Shown here piece by piece: positions 59,286 to 64,000 of a stretch of 64,000 nucleotides of DNA (its first letter is position 1; every line of letters starts with the position of its first letter). A program made the translations under genes and the position numbers. Under the pieces are notes generated by a model, which worked only from the letters and a program-made list of their open reading frames with translations, had not been told where the DNA came from and did no database searches. The stretch is from an uncultured Shimia sp. (GTDB taxonomy: Bacteria; Pseudomonadota; Alphaproteobacteria; Rhodobacterales; Rhodobacteraceae): contig NZ_CANMJE010000002.1 of NCBI RefSeq assembly GCF_947498095.1, forward strand, positions 496,001 through 560,000. Reading direction: 5' to 3'.

Positions 59286-61760
59286 CTACTCTGATGCTGA
59301 ATTCGGAACCAGTGTTGTTACGCCGACCGAGGCTGCGCGGGCAAGGTCTGGTTCTAGTGACATGGGTACATATTCGCCGCGTCGCCAAAGCTGGGACATG
59401 TCGTCGTAATACCGTGAAAGAAAATGCCCTGATTGGCCGGTTGAAATCACAAAGACCGAGCTGTCAGGGTCAGCAAAATCATAGACACCGCGATACCCCG
59501 CGGCGTGCACGTTGCGGAATGGGTTCGGGTCTTGGCCGCTGGTGCGTCCGCGCTGCAGAGTGTTGTCGCCGCCGCTTGTGGACTGGCGGATGTTAACGAA
59601 GTATCGAAGCAATGGCACGTCACCCAGAACCTGATGGTCATGCGTGGCCTGATGCGCATCACCCCAACGCAAGGACTCAAGCTGTGTGCCGTAAGCTTCT
59701 GAAATCCAAAGCAAAGCATCGTTCAGCGCGAGACGCGCCATGTCCGTGCAAGTCTCGACGGGCGCGCTTTGGATGACGTTGCACCAAGCGGATGCTCCAT
59801 CCACATCGCGGAACACGCGCTCGATGAACAAGGGTTCAACATGGGTGTACTCATCGGCAAGCGGGCCGAGGTCATCCCGGATCAACCGTTCTTGCAGCGC
59901 CCGCATCCATGCGGCATAGATCAGAGGTTCCGGCAGATGCTCATTCATCTCTCCGTTCCATTCTGACAACAACTCCAGAGCGCGCTGTCGCAGGCGTTCC
60001 GGAGACCCTTCAGGCGCCGCTTCGCCGGTAAACCAAAGATCAGCCCCCACCAGCGGCAAGAGCGCACGCGCGGTAAAGCTGACGGTATCCAACTGCGCCT
60101 CGACAAAGCTGTCACGGGTGTGAACCTGACGCCCTTGCATCAGGCGCTGCCAACGTTGCACCCGTTGCGTGTCGCCCCAGACGTATGACACGTGCAGCGG
60201 AAAGGGGCGTTCGACTGTCTTGTTGTTGGTGTTGCCTACGATGCCGCCAACCGGCGTCAGAAACACAGGGTTAGACGCATAGGGCAGGCGGCCCTGCCAT
60301 TGGTTTTGCGGCATCCAACCCAACGTGGGCATACGTCCCTGGCTTTGGTGGCTTCGGTCACGGCGCGGCACTGCCCCAATAACTTTAAGGGCGATCGTAT
60401 CTTGGTCGGCCAAAGTCAGGTTTTGTGCGGGTGAGATGTAGTTTTCGGCAGCGTCAATCGCTTCGGTCACGGAAGAGGCATAAAGCAGGTTGACCGCCGC
60501 CGTCATCGAGGTGTCCTGCGCGCTCAGCGCGGTCCAGCCAAGTGCGGCCACATGGTTCTCAGGCGTGACTGTGCCCAGGTCATAGTGACTGCCCGGCAAG
60601 ACCGGCCCGTTTTCAGTCCAGCGCAGGGTCAGCGTGACGGGATCCTGACCGTCGATATTGACGATGGACTTGCGAGTGATGAATGGCGCGAAACCTTCGG
60701 ATGTGCGGTATTCTTCGGGGTTGTTGGGGTTCAGCTCTTCGATGAATACGTCTTGATCGTCGACATAGGCGGATGTCAGCCCCCAACCAAGCGCGTCACT
60801 GCGACCGGTCAGCACCACGGGCATCCCGGGAATGGTGCCGCCGATGACCCCCCCGGATTGCAGTTCCAGACGGGCGAGATACCAGATCGCCGGCGCACTG
60901 AGGCCCAAATGCGGATCATTGGCCAGAAGTGTGCCCCCTGAAGCCGAACGAGAGGCAGAGGCGGCCCAGCCATTCGATGCGCCAGCCAATGCACGGCGCG
61001 GGAAAGGGGACAGGGGGTGCGCGGGCAGGTCACGGCCCTGGGCAAAGCGGGGATTGCCTTGGACAATGGCGGCATACTCTGGCAGCGCGGCAACGCCTGT
61101 GCCCGGCGCATCGGGTAGGATGTCTGCCAATCGGTCCGCATCGGGCAGCAACAGGCTGGTGCGCGCGCGTATGACCTCTTCTTCCAGGTGGCCCGACAGT
61201 TGCAAGGCCATCAGCTTTTGAATGGCGATAGAATCCGCAGGTTGCCAGGGCGAAATCGCATTGGGAAACAGGAACATTTCCGGTGCCCCACGGCCGAGGG
61301 ACTCGCGATTGATCTCATCAATGCGTGTGTTGACCCCATTGGCATAGGCGCGCAGCACCTTGGCAGTGCGGGCATCCTGATGTTGTACCGATTGAACCGA
61401 GAGCGGATAAAAGTCGAGCCTGCGCAAAAGCGTGTCGATCTCAAGCGTGGCTGAGCCAAAGACTTCGGACAAGCGGCCCTGCGCGGTGCGTCGCAACATG
61501 ATCATCTGCCACAGGCGGTCCTGTGCATGGGCATAGCCAAGTGCAAAAAACACATCGTCATCTGCGGTGCCAAAGATATGCGGTACGTTGGCACTGTCGC
61601 GCACGATTTCGACCGGTGCGCTTACGCCAGAAGCGGCCAGAGTCTTGTCATAGTCAGGCAAGCTGCGGGACGCGAGAAAATACACCAGAAGAACGCCCAA
61701 AACGGCGACCAACAGCATACCGCCTGCAATACGCAGCAACCATTGAATGACGAACCCCAT
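59286..61760 (-). CDS. Penicillin acylase family Ntn hydrolase
   Basis: The 824-residue protein has an N-terminal membrane segment (residues 6-30) and the alpha chain with LGYAHAQDRLWQM and RTAQGRLSEVFG. The nucleophile Ser262 heads the beta chain in GASNGWAAS, and LANDPHLGLSAP and GRSDALGWGLTSA follow. Such enzymes cut amide bonds of beta-lactams or N-acyl-homoserine lactones after self-processing. It is the second acylase of the Ntn type in the window. Confidence 0.9.
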   Translation of the reverse strand: MGFVIQWLLRIAGGMLLVAVLGVLLVYFLASRSLPDYDKTLAASGVSAPVEIVRDSANVPHIFGTADDDVFFALGYAHAQDRLWQMIMLRRTAQGRLSEVFGSATLEIDTLLRRLDFYPLSVQSVQHQDARTAKVLRAYANGVNTRIDEINRESLGRGAPEMFLFPNAISPWQPADSIAIQKLMALQLSGHLEEEVIRARTSLLLPDADRLADILPDAPGTGVAALPEYAAIVQGNPRFAQGRDLPAHPLSPFPRRALAGASNGWAASASRSASGGTLLANDPHLGLSAPAIWYLARLELQSGGVIGGTIPGMPVVLTGRSDALGWGLTSAYVDDQDVFIEELNPNNPEEYRTSEGFAPFITRKSIVNIDGQDPVTLTLRWTENGPVLPGSHYDLGTVTPENHVAALGWTALSAQDTSMTAAVNLLYASSVTEAIDAAENYISPAQNLTLADQDTIALKVIGAVPRRDRSHQSQGRMPTLGWMPQNQWQGRLPYASNPVFLTPVGGIVGNTNNKTVERPFPLHVSYVWGDTQRVQRWQRLMQGRQVHTRDSFVEAQLDTVSFTARALLPLVGADLWFTGEAAPEGSPERLRQRALELLSEWNGEMNEHLPEPLIYAAWMRALQERLIRDDLGPLADEYTHVEPLFIERVFRDVDGASAWCNVIQSAPVETCTDMARLALNDALLWISEAYGTQLESLRWGDAHQATHDHQVLGDVPLLRYFVNIRQSTSGGDNTLQRGRTSGQDPNPFRNVHAAGYRGVYDFADPDSSVFVISTGQSGHFLSRYYDDMSQLWRRGEYVPMSLEPDLARAASVGVTTLVPNSASE

Positions 61761-61954
61761 ACCGAATCCCTGCGTAAGACATGTCCCGATTGCGGGGGAT
61801 CATCGCTTGCTCTGGCAATGCCCACAACCATCTTTCCGCCCTCCTGTACCCCCATTCCACATGATCCGCAAAGGCAAGAAACAGCTTTAGCCCTTGCCAA
61901 GGGCCGCACGGAACGGGACAAACGCCCTAACAGTTTACTGAGAGGGAAGAACCA

Positions 61955-62827
61955 ATGGCAAAAGTGGCGTTTCTGGGCCTGGGTGTGATGGGCTATCCGA
62001 TGGCAGGACACCTGCAAAAGGCCGGGCATGAGGTCACGGTTTACAACCGGACGGCTGCCAAGGCCGAGGCCTGGGTCAAAGAGCACGGCGGCGCGATGGC
62101 CACCACACCGGCAAAGGCCGCTGAGGGGTGCGATTTCGTTATGGCCTGTGTTGGCAATGATGATGACTTGCGGGGTGTTTGCGTCGGTGAAGAAGGCGCT
62201 TTTCAGGGTATGAAAGCTGGCGCAGTCTTTGTCGATCACACCACGGTGTCTGCCAAGGTCACGACGGAACTATATGCCGATGCGCAGGGACGGGGTATCG
62301 CCTTTGTCGATGGTCCGATCTCGGGCGGGCAGGCAGGTGCGGAAAACGGCGTCCTCTCTGTTATGTGTGGCGGTGATCAGGCCGCTTATGACGCCGCCGA
62401 GCCGATCATTGATGCTTATGCCCGTATTTGCCGCCGGATTGGTGACAGCGGGGCCGGGCAACTGACAAAAATGTGCAATCAGATCGCGATTGCCGGTGTG
62501 GTGCAGGGCCTCTCTGAAGCGCTGCATTTCGCTGAAAAAGCCGGTCTGGATGGTCGGGCTGTTGTTGAGGTTATCAGCCAGGGGGCCGCGGGCAGCTGGC
62601 AGATGTCAAATCGTTACGAAACCATGCTGGACGATCACTTTGATCACGGCTTTGCTGTCGATTGGATGCGCAAGGATTTGGGGATCTGCCTTGATGCAGC
62701 TGACGAAACCCAAGCCAGCCTGCCGCTGACGGCTCTGGTGGATCAGTTTTACAAAGATGTGCAAAAACTGGGGGGAGGTCGTTGGGACACGTCCAGCTTG
62801 CTCAAGCGATTGCGCGCCTTGGATTAA
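61955..62827 (+). CDS. Beta-hydroxyacid dehydrogenase (3-hydroxyisobutyrate type)
   Basis: The 290-residue protein has N-terminal NAD-binding FLGLGVMGYPMAGHL, substrate motif FVDGPISGGQAGAENG and catalytic Lys in GAGQLTKMCNQ near residue 170. It could be 3-hydroxyisobutyrate, tartronate-semialdehyde or glyoxylate reductase; sequence alone does not decide. GAGAGGGAAG precedes the ATG. Confidence 0.9.
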   Translation: MAKVAFLGLGVMGYPMAGHLQKAGHEVTVYNRTAAKAEAWVKEHGGAMATTPAKAAEGCDFVMACVGNDDDLRGVCVGEEGAFQGMKAGAVFVDHTTVSAKVTTELYADAQGRGIAFVDGPISGGQAGAENGVLSVMCGGDQAAYDAAEPIIDAYARICRRIGDSGAGQLTKMCNQIAIAGVVQGLSEALHFAEKAGLDGRAVVEVISQGAAGSWQMSNRYETMLDDHFDHGFAVDWMRKDLGICLDAADETQASLPLTALVDQFYKDVQKLGGGRWDTSSLLKRLRALD

Positions 62828-62828
62828 C

Positions 62829-62864
62829 AAAAATGGGGGCAGATCGACATTCGATCTGTCCCCA
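62829..62864 (-). terminator. Terminator of the SYLF gene
   Basis: A stem of GGGGACAGATCGA with TCGATCTGCCCCC and a three-base loop runs on the minus strand into ATTTTTG. The plus-strand flank is a run of A, so it serves only the minus strand. Confidence 0.78.
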
Positions 62865-62927
62865 AAAAACATATTTATCATGACCTTGCGGGCGTTTCTT
62901 AAAGAATTGCGCCGTGCCTTTTGGCAA

Positions 62928-63488
62928 TTAGGGAATGATCCGGCTGTATTTGGTACCTTCAACCGTCGCGCCGACATGCAACCCAGCCTGACCAAAGATC
63001 ACTGCAATCACTGGCGCCAGCGTTGTGGTCGTGTCGATCGCCAAAGTTTCGCCTTCGTCAGCAACAGCGTACTTCACATCCGCTCCCGCGGCCCATCCAC
63101 TTGCACGGCGGAACTCCGCCAATGCGCCTTCGGTCATGAAAAACAGAACATGCGCGTGCTGTGAGGCGCCGATCTGCAAGCCAAAGCTGCCCATTGCGGC
63201 AGAGTAGTAGTCGACAGTCGTGTCATTCACCCGCAGCGCACCACGTCCATAACCACCGCCGAATCCAAATCCAGCCTCGGTGATCAAAGGCATAACCAGT
63301 ATGCCGGTCGATTTGTTCGCAAGGTCAATGGTGTTGGGGTAATTCGTGTAGAGGTAATTCAGCGTGTTATCGACACGCGCGTCAATTTCCGCGCCGCCTG
63401 TGCTGCCAACCCCGTTGCCACATGCTGCAGTAAGACCCGCCCCTGCAAGTGCTGCAAAGGTGAAATTTCGTCTGTTCATCATATCCAT
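62928..63488 (-). CDS. SYLF/YSC84-type lipid-binding lipoprotein
   Basis: The 186-residue protein begins with a twin-arginine-like signal (NRRNFTFAALAG) and lipobox LTAAC with Cys23. The mature part is a SYLF domain: KSTGILVMPLITEAGFGFGGGYGRGAL, YSAAMGSFGLQIGASQHAHVLFFM. These domains bind phosphoinositides in eukaryotes; the bacterial role is unclear. A Tat-exported lipoprotein is inferred. Confidence 0.85.
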   Translation of the reverse strand: MDMMNRRNFTFAALAGAGLTAACGNGVGSTGGAEIDARVDNTLNYLYTNYPNTIDLANKSTGILVMPLITEAGFGFGGGYGRGALRVNDTTVDYYSAAMGSFGLQIGASQHAHVLFFMTEGALAEFRRASGWAAGADVKYAVADEGETLAIDTTTTLAPVIAVIFGQAGLHVGATVEGTKYSRIIP

Positions 63489-63617
63489 GATCGGTGCCCG
63501 TGTTTGTTGTTATCTGCTCTGATACCGCCGGTTTTCCGGTCGTTCTGTGCGAACTATAGGGCCAGTGCCGTGTGTTGTCACTAGCCCCTTTGTTTTGTTG
63601 GCAATTTAGCGCGCAGG

Positions 63618-64000
<383 letters not shown>

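Overview
The window comes from an alphaproteobacterium of the order Rhodobacterales (Roseobacter group). The evidence is the dusB(nifR3)-ntrB-ntrC-ntrY-ntrX ... trkA-trkH-hfq-hflX gene order, a sciP-ctrA pair, an ispDF fusion, DUF6477 and DUF6456 proteins, an alphaproteobacterial GTTC-N7-GTTC SOS box and an iron box of the TGA-N9-TCA type. Most of the sequence is dense core chromosome with many 1-4 nt stop/start overlaps. I see no rRNA, tRNA, CRISPR array, prophage or insertion sequence.

Layout. 1-2164: end of a lipid A operon (lpxI', lpxB) and a CadD/LysE-like transporter. 2167-4525: mnmA and the cell-cycle pair sciP and ctrA, with CtrA-type sites before ctrA. 4589-9381: ligA-recG, then a 40-residue membrane peptide gene behind an SOS box. 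9399-15822: NifU-like protein, hisI, gluQ, a methyltransferase, trmFO, an enoyl-CoA hydratase, a thioesterase and a TehA-like transporter. 15894-16993: rplM-rpsI with promoter and terminator. 17138-26945: accessory genes, including a frameshifted acetyltransferase, ppk2-tetR-lipoprotein hydrolase, metA, two EamA exporters and an FkbM methyltransferase. 26958-34746: guaA, an mgtC gene split by a -1 frame change at A_AAA_AAG, an mttB homologue, DUF6477/DUF6456, a peroxiredoxin and a secreted choloylglycine-hydrolase-type enzyme. 34975-43035: lipA, a beta-barrel protein, hpt with a coupled 55-residue membrane protein, a COQ10/RatA-like protein, an MmgE/PrpD protein, amtB, and ispDF-pgpA-cinA.

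43195-56089 is the nitrogen and potassium block: dusB-ntrBC, ntrYX, two paralogous lipoproteins on the other strand, trkA-trkH, hfq-hflX. Both NtrC and NtrX lack the GAFTGA sigma-54 contact loop. 56090-58634 is the most irregular part. An iron-box-led cluster (67-residue ORF, hemP, 157-residue Cys-rich protein) runs into an imelysin gene that is cut off and joined out of frame to the tail of a cytochrome-like gene, which itself has a stop codon; a frameshifted pseudoazurin-like gene follows. The window ends with a secreted protein of unknown function, a penicillin acylase, a 3-hydroxyisobutyrate-dehydrogenase-like enzyme, a SYLF protein and the 3' end of hemB.

Caution: three intact-looking proteins (17138, 28719, 58153) are each broken by one missing base in a short homopolymer. 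This could be real decay, recoding (for mgtC) or base-calling error, and the sequence alone cannot decide.
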